From positions 12,209,766 to 12,273,765 of the forward strand of contig NC_132915.1 in assembly GCF_047675955.1 (NCBI RefSeq): a stretch of DNA of 64,000 bases. The letters are read 5' to 3'. Position numbers and translations under genes: made by a program. The notes below the pieces were generated by a model that saw only the letters and a program-made list of their open reading frames with translations, did not search any database and had not been told where the DNA came from. Origin of the DNA: Chlorocebus sabaeus (taxonomy: Eukaryota; Chordata; Mammalia; Primates; Cercopithecidae). Positions 1 to 11,660 of this stretch are shown piece by piece; the stretch's first letter is position 1, and each line of letters opens with the position of its first letter.

Positions 1-414
1 ACTTGTCATTGTTTTCTTCAGAGATAATATTGTCCTAGGAGCTGGCTTTTCAGCATCTTCAAAGTTCTCTCTAGTAGTAATGACGGACACAAATATTGTT
101 GAATATTCATGTTGAAATTGAGTACCTCTTTAATGGTGCATCATGATAATAAGATGGACCCGGAGGGCAAGCTGAGGAACGGCAGAGATCCCTTTGCTGG
201 GCCATATCAATTAGACCGAGTATGCAATGACTGAGAGTAAAAGCTGGAAATTTCTAGCATGAACAAATATAATGGGAAGAAGTCTTAGCATTATTCATCT
301 ATGCATTTCAAAGCTATTTTCATCCACTCACTGAGCGGAACTGCAACCCCCTTCCTTTTCATCACACAGGATTCATAAAGAGCATATGAACATCCCCTTC
401 AAGTTTAGGAAGTG
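1..414. other. Unique non-coding DNA
   Basis: I see no repeat, open frame or RNA structure that I can support here. The composition is ordinary AT-leaning mammalian intergenic or intronic sequence. Confidence 0.5.
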
Positions 415-575
415 CTTTCCTAAAAGGTACCTCATTTCAGCATCACGAAAACACTATTGAACAGAGAGCATTAGCCTCTCCACTTTACCTGCGAGGGAAC
501 TGGGGATCAGAATGGCCTGTGTCTCACCTGCACCTGTGAGTGCAGAGCGGAGTGGGAACTCAGACCTGAGCCTTG
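415..575 (-). repeat. MIR SINE fragment
   Basis: The stretch follows the reverse complement of MIR: a low-grade version of the 'cattttacagatgaggaaactgag' core, then a 'cacacctg..gagtggcagagc' counterpart, ending in a 'gggaactcagacctg' match. MIR is an ancient tRNA-derived SINE. Divergence is high, so the edges are approximate. Confidence 0.5.
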
Positions 576-2136
576 CCGGGGCTGCCAACGACCCAGTGCT
601 TCCTCCCACAGTCAGCTAGCCTGTGGCCGGGCCAGGCTTTGCAAGCAAGTCAGCCTAGTCAGCCTTGTATCAATAGTTTGATGACACTGGAAAAATATGG
701 CAACTGTTTCAGCACTACAAGCCATAGTGTTCCTAAGGAGATTGGAGAGAGCTGAAACTGACAACATATCTAATGTGGATTAAGCACTCTCCTGGGTGTC
801 TTATGAAAACAATCTCAATGGAAACATTTTCTATTTTAGCTCATGGGAAGATTCTCATATTTTCCAAATCACTATTTTTATGGGTGATTGGGAAGAACGC
901 GGTACATCCAGTTTGTATTTCTAAACATTTTTTTTTTTTTTTCCAAAGAAAAGAGGCCCTTGGGTCTTTTTTACTTTATGTTTAACAAAATAGGTAATGG
1001 TTTAGTACAGGCCTTTCTTCGTCCTTCTGGTTTCTCTTTCTATGATTGTGAGGGAAAAGAATATTGTTTAACCTACCTACCTAATTTTGTAAGGTACCAT
1101 TTTGTCTAAAATGGTGTCATTTTAGAGGTCTGCGTAGGAAGACAAATGGGTAGAAACCAGACATAATAGACCAAGATTTTACCTTTAGTTCTTTACTATT
1201 TAAATAGCCCTCATTCCACATCAGAACTACCTGCCTGGGCATTTGTAAGGGACAGGTATGACACCTAAAGGTGTAAATTCACTGTAGGTCTTTCAAATGC
1301 TTGTTCTAGTCTCTAACCTCTCCGCTTATCAGCACCACCCATGTGTTCTCCAGCATCCACAGCACGTTTATTTTATTGTCCCAGCAGGAGGAATCGTAGA
1401 ATCTTATGAAATGTGGACTCTTTGAATTTATCTAACTGTTCAAAGGGACAGAGCATGCTTTTTCACAGGCCTACTTTCTAGTGTGGGATTATTTTGCATT
1501 GGGTAGAGCACTCAATGTCCATTTAATCAAATCACCAAATATTACAGTCCCAGCCTATAAGGTTATTGAGAACTCAGCAAATAGCAGCAACCTATTGGCT
1601 ACTGAAAAATGGTACAACTCAGGAGTTTTGTCTGTTCTATTCCCACAATGTGTGCTTATAACAAGGAGAGGAAGGAAAGCAAGAGATGTTCTACAGTATC
1701 TTGATGAAGATTACCTAGGAATTACTCCTTCATTTTCGATCAATAATGTCCCTAAAACTTCATTGAAAGCATAGACATTTTAGTCAGTGAGCCACCAGAA
1801 GGGCAACCTCACCAGACCTTTGGACCTGACTCATTCAGCCTTTGAGTCTCTGTCAGTCCCATGTCCTCACTTGGTGATTTTCACTAGTGAAACTGGGTTG
1901 TAATATGCTTGAGAAAATGAGTGCGCCCCTTCATCAGGGAGATCACCAAGAGGGGCACAGGGCCTGGCGTGGCCTTGGAGTCACACTGTTGTGTAAGTGG
2001 AGCCTATGGGAGCAACCTTTTGAAAAGGTAGAGTTGCAACAACGTTGTCACAGGAGTGCAGTATGTGAGACTTTTGCATAATGAATCCTTCAGTGCCTTA
2101 CAAAACAACACAAAACAAAAAAGGGAGTTGCACTTA
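576..2136. other. Unique non-coding DNA
   Basis: No repeat family is recognisable apart from a short T tract at about 930-943. A 97-aa open frame at 1481-1774 has no recognisable domain and I treat it as chance. Confidence 0.45.
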
Positions 2137-2365
2137 GTTGAAAGAGCTTGGGTGTTGGATTTAGCAGACCTGAGTTCATCTCCCACTGCCATGTTACTTA
2201 GCCAGCTGGGTGACCTTGGGCAAGACACTGCGTCTCCCTGTGCCTGAATTTCCACACCTGTGAAGTGGCAATCATGGTGCTGTTTTTGTATTGTGTGTGG
2301 ATTTAATTACAATTGTAGGATGTCAGGCACAAAGCTTAGCACAAAATAACAGCTCAATAAGTAGT
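2137..2365 (+). repeat. MIR SINE
   Basis: A near full-length MIR in forward orientation. It shows 'gacctgagttcatctccca', 'gtgaccttgggcaagacac', 'gtgcctgaatttcc' and 'gtgaagtggcaat', then the 3' part 'caggcacaaagcttagcac' and 'agctcaataa'. The core and both flanks are present, with typical old-SINE divergence. Confidence 0.8.
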
Positions 2366-2421
2366 GTGTCCTGTGGCTGGTGGCCCATTTGGCTGTCTCA
2401 TTTATTCTACTTAATATTTAT

Positions 2422-2728
2422 GGCTGGGCGCTGCGGCTCACGCCTGTAATCCCGGTACTTTGAAGTGCTGAGGCGGGTGGATCACCTGAGGTCAAGAGTT
2501 CAAGACCGGCCCGGCCAACACGGTGAAACCCCGTCTCTACTAAAAAAAAATACAAAAATTAGCCAGGTGTGGTGGCGGTTGTCTATAATTCCAGCTTGGG
2601 AGGCTCACACAGAAGAATCACTTGAACCTAGGAGGTGAAGTTTGCAGTGAGCTGAGATCACACCACTGTACTCCAGCCTGGGTGACAGAGCCAGACTCCA
2701 TCTCTAAAAAACAAAGAAACAAACAAAT
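2422..2728 (+). mobile_element. AluS element
   Basis: Full-length Alu dimer. It begins GGCTGGGCGCTGCGGCTCA, has the mid A-rich linker at about 2541-2560, a right arm ending 'cctgggtgacagagc' and an A-rich tail 'aaaacaaagaaacaaac'. Left-arm positions such as 'gatcacctgaggtcaagag' fit AluS rather than AluJ or AluY. I found no convincing target-site duplication. Confidence 0.93.
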
Positions 2729-2744
2729 GTAGAATTTTCCTGTT

Positions 2745-2950
2745 CCTCCCTAGAGACTTTTAGTATGAAAGGACCCTCGGGGGTCATCACGTCCCACTGT
2801 CTTTGTTAGATGAAGAAATTCAGTCCAAGGAGGTTATGTGACTTGCTCGAGGCCACTCAGCTTTCTGACCCTGCTCCTCGAACCCCCCATCAGTCCTTCT
2901 GGATGTGTCTGCTCTGCGGGTGCATCGTTCTAGGCCGAGCAGTGCTGACT
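2745..2950 (-). repeat. MIR SINE, inverted
   Basis: Reverse-orientation MIR. It shows 'agatgaagaaattcagtcc', 'gaggttatgtgacttgctc', 'gaggccactcagcttt' and 'cctcgaacccccc', matching the MIR core read backwards. It lies just downstream of the Alu and in opposite orientation to the MIR at 2137. Confidence 0.7.
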
Positions 2951-3554
2951 CTATTTTCAGACTCGTTTCGTAGTCTGTTGACAATTACGTTGTCCATCAT
3001 GCCGTTTAGAGCTCTGACTTTATAGCTTTAGGAAGCACCTTAAAATATAATTGCAAACACTCTGCCCATCCAAATGTGTACTCCCCACTCCTAATAATGA
3101 GGCTCTTAAGTGGTGGCACAGGAGAGCGGCAAGATGATAGCTCACGCGAAATGAGAAATGGGAGCAAATGGGATTTGGTAATGGACTTTGCAGTGACACG
3201 AGTTGTCTGATAGCAGGTCTGTGGTTATCTTGGTACATTTTGTATTTTGAAAGGCACAAAATGTCAGGTCATTGCCCAAATACTGGTTAAGATTTTGATT
3301 ATTTTGCAGAATTGTAGCATAGTACCTCAGGATTGACATTTTCCCCCCAAATTTTATGTTCCATGTTCCTGTCCTTTGTTTAGAAGTTACTTTCTATTGT
3401 TTGTAGGTTTATCAAACAAACGAACAAAAAACAAAAGAAAGTTTTTCTTTCCTGTTGCCTAAATGATTTGATTGTTTAGTTCTTGGAGTAGAAACACCAT
3501 CTGCCCTTAGCCTGGGCCATACAGAAAACCCGCCGGTTAGTGTGGAAGCTCTTC
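2951..3554. other. Unique non-coding DNA
   Basis: No repeat, gene or site recognised. The composition is AT-leaning, with a short A-rich stretch near 3417-3440. Confidence 0.45.
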
Positions 3555-4130
3555 ATTTAGGGCATTCATTCACTTATTCATTTTTCAAACTTTTATGGAG
3601 TACTGCTGTGCAAGCCAGCAGAGAAGGGGAAAGGAATGCAAGAGTGAGTAAGATGTGGTCCTTATCCTCAAGGAATTCAGAGTGCCATGGGGCAGATAGG
3701 CCTGGTTTCCATAAACAATGATGCAAGACAGAACATGATGTGCCAGGAGGGACCGAGTGCCAGGGTGGGAACAAAGGAATGACTAGTCCCGAAACGGGCC
3801 TGTGGGAAAGGTGTCGTGATGCTGGGAGGCTGGGCTGGATCTTAAAGAAGGTGGGAATGATAACACATAGGGAAAAGGTGGCAGGCAGGGAGATGGGGGC
3901 AGAGAGAGAGTAGAAGAAGGGCAGGGATCCAGGCAAAGAAAACAAGTTGAGCAGAGGGTGGAGGCTGGTAGGCGAGGAGAGGTAAATAGGGTCCCTTCAT
4001 GAAAGGACTTGGAAGCCACGCTATGGTGTTGTGTCCACAGGTCAGTGGGGGGCTATGGATGGGTCTTAAGCAAGTTAAGTAATGGGATTACAGTTATGTT
4101 GTAGAAAGACAGGGAATGGATTGGAGTGGT
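3555..4130 (-). repeat. L2-like ancient LINE fragment
   Basis: The left end reads 'gcattcattcacttattcat', the reversed L2 3' tail, followed by 'gcaagccagcagagaagggg' and 'gtccttatcctcaaggaatt', the usual order for inverted L2 3' sequence. The region beyond (3780-4130, 'ttggaagccacgctatggtg' and 'gggtcttaagcaagttaag') is the kind of purine-rich sequence commonly found next to such tails. The left third is better supported than the right. Confidence 0.5.
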
Positions 4131-4589
4131 AGAAACCTCTGATTTCACTTCTGATTCAACAATCAGCTGAGTTTCTTAGGTTTGCCTCTCAACTCCCCTC
4201 CTTGGGGACGAGTTCATATGTGACCCCCATCTCCCTCTGGCTGATAGCTGCCCCCGGGCAACACATCCACCCCAAGCTCGCAGAAAGAGGACCCACCTCT
4301 CGCGGGGCCGGAGCCTGTGGCAGCCTGTTCCCGAAGCCCAGAGGAAGGCAGACAGCTGTAATCATTTGGCAAACTAAGGTTACCACTTCTTCTAAGACAT
4401 CACATTCTTGAATTTAACAAGCATATGCAAATGATAAATCTTGAAATTTCAACTAAGGATTCTAGGCTGGATCAGTATTGTCACAGAAACACAGTTTGGG
4501 GAGGGTAGTTAGGAGATCTTCTATACATTGACGATTCGTTTTCCTTCTCAACAGAACTGCAAACAAATTTCCAATTGATGAATTTGCTG
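4131..4589. other. Unique non-coding DNA
   Basis: Nothing recognised. Open frames on both strands around 4189-4411 simply mirror each other over a GC-richer patch and have no domain signature. Confidence 0.45.
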
Positions 4590-4775
4590 AGTAGTTCCTC
4601 CCCGAGGAGAGTCAGTCTGGAGAGACACTCAACTCTAGCTGAGGTCAGGCTAGATCGGTTGGACCTGAGTCGACCTGCAGACCCGTGAACATGGACGTAA
4701 GTGTTCGCTGAGAGCCAAGGAGCTTTGGTGTGGTTTGTTACAAAGCTGTGTCCAGGCAATAGCTGACTGATTCCT
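4590..4775 (+). repeat. MaLR/MLT1-like LTR 3' fragment
   Basis: The 3' end of an old LTR of MLT1 type: 'gacctgcagacccgtgaac', then 'ccaaggagctttggtgtgg', 'tttgttacaaagctg' and 'caatagctgactgattcc'. This matches the usual 'phe-like' end of many MLT1 subfamilies. The 5' part is not recognisable. A related copy lies at 33525-33895. Confidence 0.5.
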
Positions 4776-5950
4776 GCCCTGGCAGAAAACTGGAGCACCC
4801 ATCTCCTTATGTGGAAGCGAGGATTCATTGACGTATGAAGTATGTAAAGTGTGCCAAGCAGGACTTTGGCTTATTACTACAATAATTGTTACTATCATTA
4901 ATCCCACATTGAACTCTGCTCACTGTCTCTCTTAACCAAACCAAAGTTCTAGAAGCCTCCTAGTGGGATGGGAAAGGAAATGTTGGATCAATATACATGG
5001 ATTGATTAGATGGGATCAGTGAGGCCTTACAGTCTGTTTGAGGAGGGAAAGAGAGAGAGGAGAAGGAGAGAGGGAAGATAAGTCAGGTTCTAGGGGTTCC
5101 CATTGTTTGTATCTTAACAATCTACCATTTTCTTTTCAGGCCAGGGTCCACATTCCGCTCACCTTTGGGACATCTGTGAGGCAGGGTGCCTCCTTTGTGT
5201 CCCACCAAGAGGACAGTTGGGGGACTTGGCCTCTGGCCCCCTCGAGTTGGGTCAGCACCTGCTGGGCCTCCTCCTGGCTCTTCGTGCACCGATGGGAGCG
5301 CACCTGGGTTCTGCTGAGATGTGAAAACTTCTTCACCGAGGGGTTCAGAAAAGTGTGCTCATGCCCTGTGGATCTGGATTCAAAGGGAGATGAGAAAAGT
5401 AGGAACTGAGCCCGTGGCTTGCCTCACCCACTTCCTGAGCCTGAGCAAGGGGCAGGACTTTCCTGTGTGGCCTTCTCAGGGCAGCCCACAGGGAAGTGGC
5501 CTCCTTTTCTGTGTCTGTCTTGCCCGGTGCCCCCACTCTCCTGTCCTGGCCCCAGGCCACCCCTTAGCCAGAGTGCAGAGACCCCAGACCCCCAATATTC
5601 TCTCATATCCTCAGAGTCTTCAGCTTCCATCCAAGGATGCTGGCTGAATCCCGCGTGGGGTAGTAGAAAGATCTAGTCCTGTGAATAGGGCGCTAGGAGG
5701 AAGACAAGGACTTCAGCTGGGCTATCTACTCCTTGAGTCTAAAACACCTAAAGATAAACACAACTTGCCCCGACTAGGACGAATTTCTTGCTCCTGACCA
5801 CCTCACTGCATCTCTAGGGCCACGTGTATTCCTGCTATTTGGCCACATTCCTTGAGAAAAATTGCCTATTAAAAGAATTTCCTTATTCACCAAGTTATTT
5901 GAAACAAATGGCCATTTTTTTCTTATCTCAAAGACTTTAGCTTATCTCCT
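4776..5950. other. Unique non-coding DNA, GC-richer centre
   Basis: The interval 5140-5680 is GC-richer with few CpGs. A pyrimidine-rich acceptor-like run ending in 'ttttcag' occurs at about 5139, but no matching donor, conserved frame or promoter supports an exon. Overlapping frames of 123, 108 and 85 aa have no recognisable domain. Confidence 0.4.
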
Positions 5951-6439
5951 GTTGTGTACATGAGTTTGTGTGTGTCTGTATCTGCGTGTGTGTATGTGTG
6001 TGTGTGCATATGTGTGTATGTGTGCATGTGTGAGTGTACATGTGTGTGTGAGTGTGTGTGTTTATGTGTGTGTGTGGTGTTTATATGCATGTGTACATGC
6101 ATATATGTGAGTGTATGTGTGTATGTGTACATGTGCGAATGTGTGTGTATGACTGCATGTGTGTGTGAGTGTGTGTGTATGTGTATGAGTATGTCTATGT
6201 GGATGAGTGTGTGGGTGTGTAGTGTGTGTGATTGTGTATGAGTATGTGCATGTGAGTGTATTTGTGTATGTGTGTATGTGTGTATGAGTGTGTGCATGTG
6301 TATGAGTGTATGAGTATGTGTGAGTGTATGTGTGTGAGTGTATGTGTATATGTGTGTGCATGTGTGTATGAGTGGGTGCATGTGTATGAGTGTGTGTATG
6401 TGTATGAGTGTGTGTATGTGAGACTATGTGTGTGTGTGC
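5951..6439. repeat. Complex TG-rich satellite (about 490 bp)
   Basis: A long alternating purine-pyrimidine tract built from tgtg runs broken by tatg, catg and gagtg words. Compound units such as 'tgtatgagtgtgtg' recur toward the right end. Open frames on both strands (Cys/Val-rich on plus, His/Thr-rich on minus) are translation shadows of the repeat. It is likely length-polymorphic. Confidence 0.95.
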
Positions 6440-6739
6440 TGATGAGGTTTGTTGAGTGGAGGTTAAGTAGATAGAGACTCAAATGCTCACCCCTGGCTGA
6501 AGTGGAGAAGCCCTGTTTCTGTGTATTTGATGTTGGAAGTTCTTTACAGGACTTTGCCTTTCTCTTTGAAATGAGTTTGAGTTTCACTGATTAGTGTGAG
6601 ATACTATCCCTGCACAGCATAGCACTTAGCTGGTGGAGCAGGAAACATTCTCTGCTCCCCTTACAGAATTCTGGTTTTATTTAGGGTGGCAATAAATCCT
6701 CGGAGAGATCGTAATGGATCCAAACCAAACACTGCCTCC
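6440..6739. other. Unique non-coding DNA
   Basis: No repeat or gene recognised between the TG tract and the following LTR relic. Confidence 0.45.
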
Positions 6740-7147
6740 TATTCCCCTTTACCAAATGCTTCCCCAGCCTTCCTTAGAGATAGAGGTAACCAAGGGACCA
6801 AGTTCTGGCCAATGGGCCACACCGGGAAGGTTTCTGCAGAGCTTCTGGGAAATATTTCTTCCTGATAAAAAGAAAAAGACACACAAAAGGGGCAACTTTT
6901 CAGCACCTGGCAATGCTATTACTTTCTTCCTTTAAAAGTGGTTGTGATGCCTGGAGTTGCAGCATCCATCCTGAGAACATGAGGACCAACAGGAAACAAG
7001 ATGAGAATGGTGGAACAGAAATAGCCTGAGTCCCTGTTGCCACTGACATTGGTACCAAACCAGCTCTGGACTTCCTATTCTGTACTTTATTGCTTAGGCT
7101 ACTGTTAGTGGGGATTTCTGTTACTTGCAACCTAATGCACCCTAACA
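6740..7147 (+). repeat. Old LTR, MaLR (MLT1-type)
   Basis: The sequence follows an MLT1-type LTR read forward: 'gcagagcttctgggaaatat', 'cctgataaaaaga', 'ttgcagcatccatcctgaga', 'ggacttcctattctg', then the 3' signature 'ctactgttagtggggatttc', 'tgttacttgcaacc' and 'atgcaccctaac'. It is probably a solo LTR. The 5' edge and subfamily are uncertain. Confidence 0.55.
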
Positions 7148-7769
7148 TTTACATCAACTTACTTTTTCCTTAATTTTCACACGGTTCAAAGAAGCCCTGG
7201 GAGACATTTTTCATGTATCTTTTCTGCTCCTGCATATCATGTAAGCAGAGGCACTTGCAGCTTCTGTTCTAGACTATTTTCTCAAGCAAACAGCTTTGGG
7301 AACATAAGAATGTGTCTTCTTTTCAAACAGAGAGCCAATTGTTTGCTGACCAGTAGAATAAAAACCACGTCAATCTCTGAGGAAAAGTTTATGCAGTCTT
7401 GATAAAGGACTGGAGTTTCTTAAGTTTAGGATTTGAGTGATCTTTTGGAGGTGGAAACAAGACTTGATTTGTGTATGGAGGCATAAGAAATAAAGAGAAA
7501 TCAATCTTTATGCTCAGTTTTGGGGACTTGAAAGTGTAACCTTCAACTGAGGTGGGAAACATTGTGTAGCAGGTAGTAGGAAGGTTAAAAATAAATATAA
7601 AAAAAAGAGATGGAGGTAGGATGTGTGTGATCAGCAAAGGGAGACCCAGGAATACCCATCATGAGCTTTCTTCCCGGAGAAGATTCTGGTTTCCTTCGGG
7701 CTGCTTCAAAGCCCATGTCCTTGGCCTTTGATATTTGGTAGGGGCCCAGCATGCTGTCAGAGGCGGTTA
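7148..7769. other. Unique non-coding DNA
   Basis: No repeat or gene recognised. A short A-rich run lies near 7585-7605. Confidence 0.4.
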
Positions 7770-8145
7770 CTAATCAGATGACCTTAGAATAAATTGCGCT
7801 GGATTATCTGGGTGGGCCCAATGTACTGACAGGAACCCTTCAATGCGGAAGACTCAGCCAGAAAGATTTACAGATGCAAGAGGAGTCCCCAAGCCACAGA
7901 AAGCAATTAGAAGTTGAGAATGACCCTGGGCAACAGCCAGCAAGGAAACGGGACTTCAGTCCTACGTGGAAGGCAATTCTGCCAACAACTTGAATGAACT
8001 TGGAAGTGAGTTCATCCCCAGAGCCCGCAGAAAGGGGTGCCACCTTGACTCTACCCTTATGAGACCACACAGAGAACCAGCAGAACCATGCTATGCCCAG
8101 ACATCTGACTTACAGAAACTGTGAGATAGTACATTTATGGTGCTA
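7770..8145 (+). repeat. MLT1 LTR (ERVL-MaLR)
   Basis: Forward MLT1 signatures in order: 'gattatctgggtgggcccaa', 'gaagactcagccag', 'acagccagcaaggaaacggg', 'cttcagtcctacgtgg', 'attctgccaacaacttgaa', 'cttggaagtgagttcatc', 'ccttgactctacccttatg' and 'acttacagaaactgtgagat'. The order and content fit a solo MLT1 LTR whose extreme ends are eroded. Confidence 0.7.
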
Positions 8146-10694
8146 GATTTGCTAAATCTGGTAAATTTATAGTCATTTTGGGGGCTCAAAAGAACACAAA
8201 TACAGTGGAGAGGAACTGGAGGAAAAAGAAGAGAACAGAAAACAACCAAATGCCAGCTGCCATGCTATCATGCAATGAGTTCTACACGTTGCTTATGAAA
8301 CTGTGACGTGACTGCTTTCATGAGCAAAACTGACCACCTTTCATATTGCTTGAGTTGAACATTTGATGTTTGGCTTCAGCTTCAGGGTGATACTTTTTAT
8401 GTATTTTTTGCAAAGTGGGTGAAAAGTTTGTTTCAATTCCCCATTGAGTATGAGAATCAGGAAAATAAGAACAATATACCTTCCGCATTTAAAAAAGTCA
8501 AATTATTGAGAATGGGTTGAATTTTAAGGCTTTCCATGTGGCTGATATTCAGTGTGGAGTGATAGTTTGGTTTCAGTTTTGGAGAAAAAGAGATAAAATG
8601 TAATAAAATGAGATTGTTAAGCAGCCCAGTGCTGTCCTTGATGTCTGCCAGGTGGTCTGGGAAGTTGCCTGACCCAAGGGGGACCACTTAGCTCAGCCAG
8701 TTTTGGTGCCCATATTTGCACGGAGCTATTCACAATATGTGAATGTTCTCACTGCGTAGCACTCCCGGCCACATATTCTCCTTTTCCAACAGTTTTGAAT
8801 CCACTACAAGGTGCCATTTTTTTTGGCATGATTTTGTCCATCTTCACTTTTGAATGTCAGAAAGGTGGAATTTTCAGGCTGTTTTCACCAATTGTGTTCT
8901 CACCTGTACCTTCAGCGGATATGGGATTACTGATGATCAAAATGCTGATGGGCCCTAAAGGAAAGGTGAGGCAGGCAGGAACGTAAGAGTTTCCCTGGGC
9001 CCAGGGAGGGCATCTTGTGGAAGGCAGCTGGGATTGAGATGGTTCTCCTGTGTCCCACTTGAGTTGCTGCCCAATGGATGGGCCAGTGCTCCTGCAAGGC
9101 CATGGGCTCCATGCAGGTGACTCCAGCCGAGGGCACTAGAGGTGGGGGCTGGAGGTGGCACGGGAGGAGACAGCAGGCTGGTGGTGGTCTGCAGCCATGC
9201 TGCCTCTTGATTGATGGCCCCGGGGCCTGCCTGCGTATGAAGGTAGGGGTGGTGGTGGGGCTACACTCCTGCAGTTGGTGGTCCACTTGCCCTTGCACTA
9301 GAGTAAGGCAGGCTCATCTGCTGGTCACCACTTCCTGCTGGTCATGGGCCTGATGATGCTTAGAGAAAGTTGAACTAGCTGGTACATTGGGTCTGACCAA
9401 GGACGCTGACAGGGAGTGCAGGAGTGACTGCCACCCACAGGGCGCACACTTTGAACACTTAGACTCACTTTTGTTGGAGACCTTTAGGCCGCTCTGCTGC
9501 TGCTCTGGTGGGAGGGCCAGTCATGACTCCACCCTTTCGGTCCCGCCGTCTCGCCTGTGGATACGGGGTAGCCATGGACATCCAGATGTGGGAAGGGCTT
9601 GGGTGTGGAGCCCTTGCTGGGGGCTGCTGACAGGTGACTATGAGACTTAGTCAAGTGGCTTCATGCCCTGGTGACTGTTCATCTGAAGATTTTGGGGGAG
9701 GGGTGGAGCAGCTGGTCTTGGCCAGAATGTTTCAGTCTAACTGAGAGGCTCTAATACTGTGAGTCTCATGGACACCGGTCTGTTTCCTTTCCCCGCGCTC
9801 CCAAAATATGCTGCACAGTGAGTGTCCTCACTTCCTTTCTGGCAACCAGCTCTCCATCTAAAGTGCTACTATAAGGGGGAGCCCTTGTCAAGGCCCCAGG
9901 ACAGAGGAGGCCTACTCGCCTCACCTTTCCAGAGCCCAGAGAGGTCACCTGAGTGACACAGTCCACAGACGGGATGTGCTAAGTCCACCCAGACAGGAAA
10001 GCAGTTAGAAAATTTAAGATGGCAGCTTCTTACAATTCTGATCAGGCATCTTCCTGATCTACCTGCCTAGGAGAGAGAGAGAATGGGGGCCTCGTGCTGA
10101 GTGTGGGATGGTTGGACCCCGTAAGAGCAGCATCTGTGTGTGTGTTGTGTGTGTGTGTCTGCTCAGTGTAAGCCTAACAAGTGTACAGGTCCTGCTGTGT
10201 GTCAGTCAGGCCCCTGGAACAGCTTGTCAGCATGGCTCATGTCACAAAGTGTTTCTTCAAAGTGGTAAACACACACACGATCCACATTGTGTTTCAGGAA
10301 GACAATAGTTCAAAGGGTCTGCCAGGCTATTTTTATCACGGAAGTCTGGAAGGAAAATGGTGTCACGCGCCGAGAAAAGTGTCCAGCTATTCCAACAGAC
10401 CACAGCTGAAAAATTCTTGTTTTTATTTGTTTCTCTCAGAATTGAGAGCATTCAAAAAAGGTGAGTTTAAAACCCTTTGTTCCAGAAAGCTCTGCAGCTC
10501 ACACTGTGCCTAGAGTGCCTTTCTTTCCTGTGTTTTGTCCAACAGACATGAAAGCTTCTGCAAACTAGGTGCCTGGATCAACCTGGGTGAGCTTGTGATA
10601 GGGGAGGTGAGGCCTTCAGACAGCAGATGAACTTGGCAATGGAGAGAGCAGATGGCTGGCCGTGTTAAAGCGATAAAAAAGAAGAGTGATCATA
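8146..10694. other. Unique non-coding DNA
   Basis: The interval is repeat-poor. Small items are a 7-bp-arm perfect inverted repeat (attcaca/tgtgaat) at 8729-8745, a GC-rich patch at 8990-9660, and a short broken TG run at about 10134-10160. Several mid-sized frames occur (123 aa at 8927-9298 minus, 110 aa at 10181-10513 plus) with no recognisable domain or splice context. Confidence 0.4.
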
Positions 10695-10868
10695 CTAGAG
10701 TTTTCTACCTCTGCTGTGGATCTTGGACAAATTTCTGAACCTCTCTGATTTTCATTCCTCTCATCTGTAAATTAGGGTCATACCCACCTCAGAAGATTGT
10801 GGGTAATGATAAGATAAAAACAGCTATTCCAATACCGCACATATACTAAGCGTTAAACAAATACTGAT
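10695..10868 (+). repeat. MIR SINE
   Basis: Forward MIR: 'acctctgctgtggatcttgg', 'caaatttctgaacctctctg', 'ttttcattcctctcatctgt', 'aaattagggtcataccc' and 'ctaagcgttaaacaaatac'. The core and 3' flank are both present. Confidence 0.7.
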
Positions 10869-11297
10869 TCCCTTCTCTCCTTTCCTTTGACTCTGTTTTT
10901 CTATGATCATATTTTGTTTTTCCTTATTTTTTACTAGGGAAGAAATGTTACAAGTATTCCCTCAAACGAATTCTTCCCTACTGCTTTCAAGTAAGGAAAA
11001 AAACGAAGAACGAAAGTCAGAGGAATGTGTGGTCAAGAAGCAGAAAGAGTATAGTTGTGATTTTTTTTTTCTGTTCCCTTTGGGAATGGGAGTTCTTTCT
11101 CTTCAGAAAATGGTGGTGCTACTTCCAGATGAGTGAGACCCTGATGTAGTCCATGCACTGGCGGGGGACACTGGGGATTGGCTTTTTCACTTGGGGTTGT
11201 AAATTGTCTCAGAGGCAGGTCCAACCTTCTTTGGCCAAAAATACTCCCAGAATAACCCAGGCCTGCTTTTGGAATTTAGATTTTCAGACAAAAGATA
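10869..11297. other. Unique non-coding DNA
   Basis: No repeat or gene recognised between the MIR and the LTR. Confidence 0.4.
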
Positions 11298-11660
11298 CCT
11301 TTGTTTGTGCTGCTATAATAAAATACCACAGAATGGACAATTTATAAACAATAGAAATTTATTTCTCATGGTTCTGGAGACTGGGAAGCCCAAAATCAAG
11401 TTCGGCCTGTGGGCTTCTGGTGAGGGCTATGCTCTGTGCCTAAGATGGCATTCCATTGCTGCGTCCTCTGGAAGGGACAAATGCTGTGTCCTCACACAAC
11501 AGAAGGGACAGAAGGGCAAGAGAGGGCTCCCTCAAGCTCTTTTATAAGGGTGCTAATTCCATTCATGAGGGCAAAGCCCTCATAATTTAATATACCATGA
11601 CACTGGAGAGTAAGTCTCAATAGGAATTTTGGAGTGGAAGCCATCATTCAAACCACTGCA
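11298..11660 (-). repeat. MaLR solo LTR (MST/MLT1 type)
   Basis: Read on the plus strand, it is an inverted LTR: 'tttgtgctgctataataaaa', 'taccacagaatggacaattt', 'gaaatttatttctcatggtt', 'ctggagactgggaagcccaa', 'ctgcgtcctctggaaggga', 'gctgtgtcctcacacaac', 'cattcatgagggcaaagcc' and 'cattcaaaccactgca'. Length near 360 bp and the continuous match support a solo LTR of the ERVL-MaLR group. Confidence 0.8.

Noticed and set aside
2137..2365. tRNA gene from A/B-box-like words in MIR
   Set aside because: MIR is tRNA-derived. No cloverleaf or intact acceptor stem is visible.
5100..5409. Exon after a strong acceptor-like site at about 5139
   Set aside because: An isolated polypyrimidine-AG is common by chance. 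No donor, conserved frame or neighbouring exon supports it.
5923..6474. Long Cys/Val-rich and His/Thr-rich open frames over the TG tract
   Set aside because: They are translations of alternating TG repeats in several frames on both strands, not genes.
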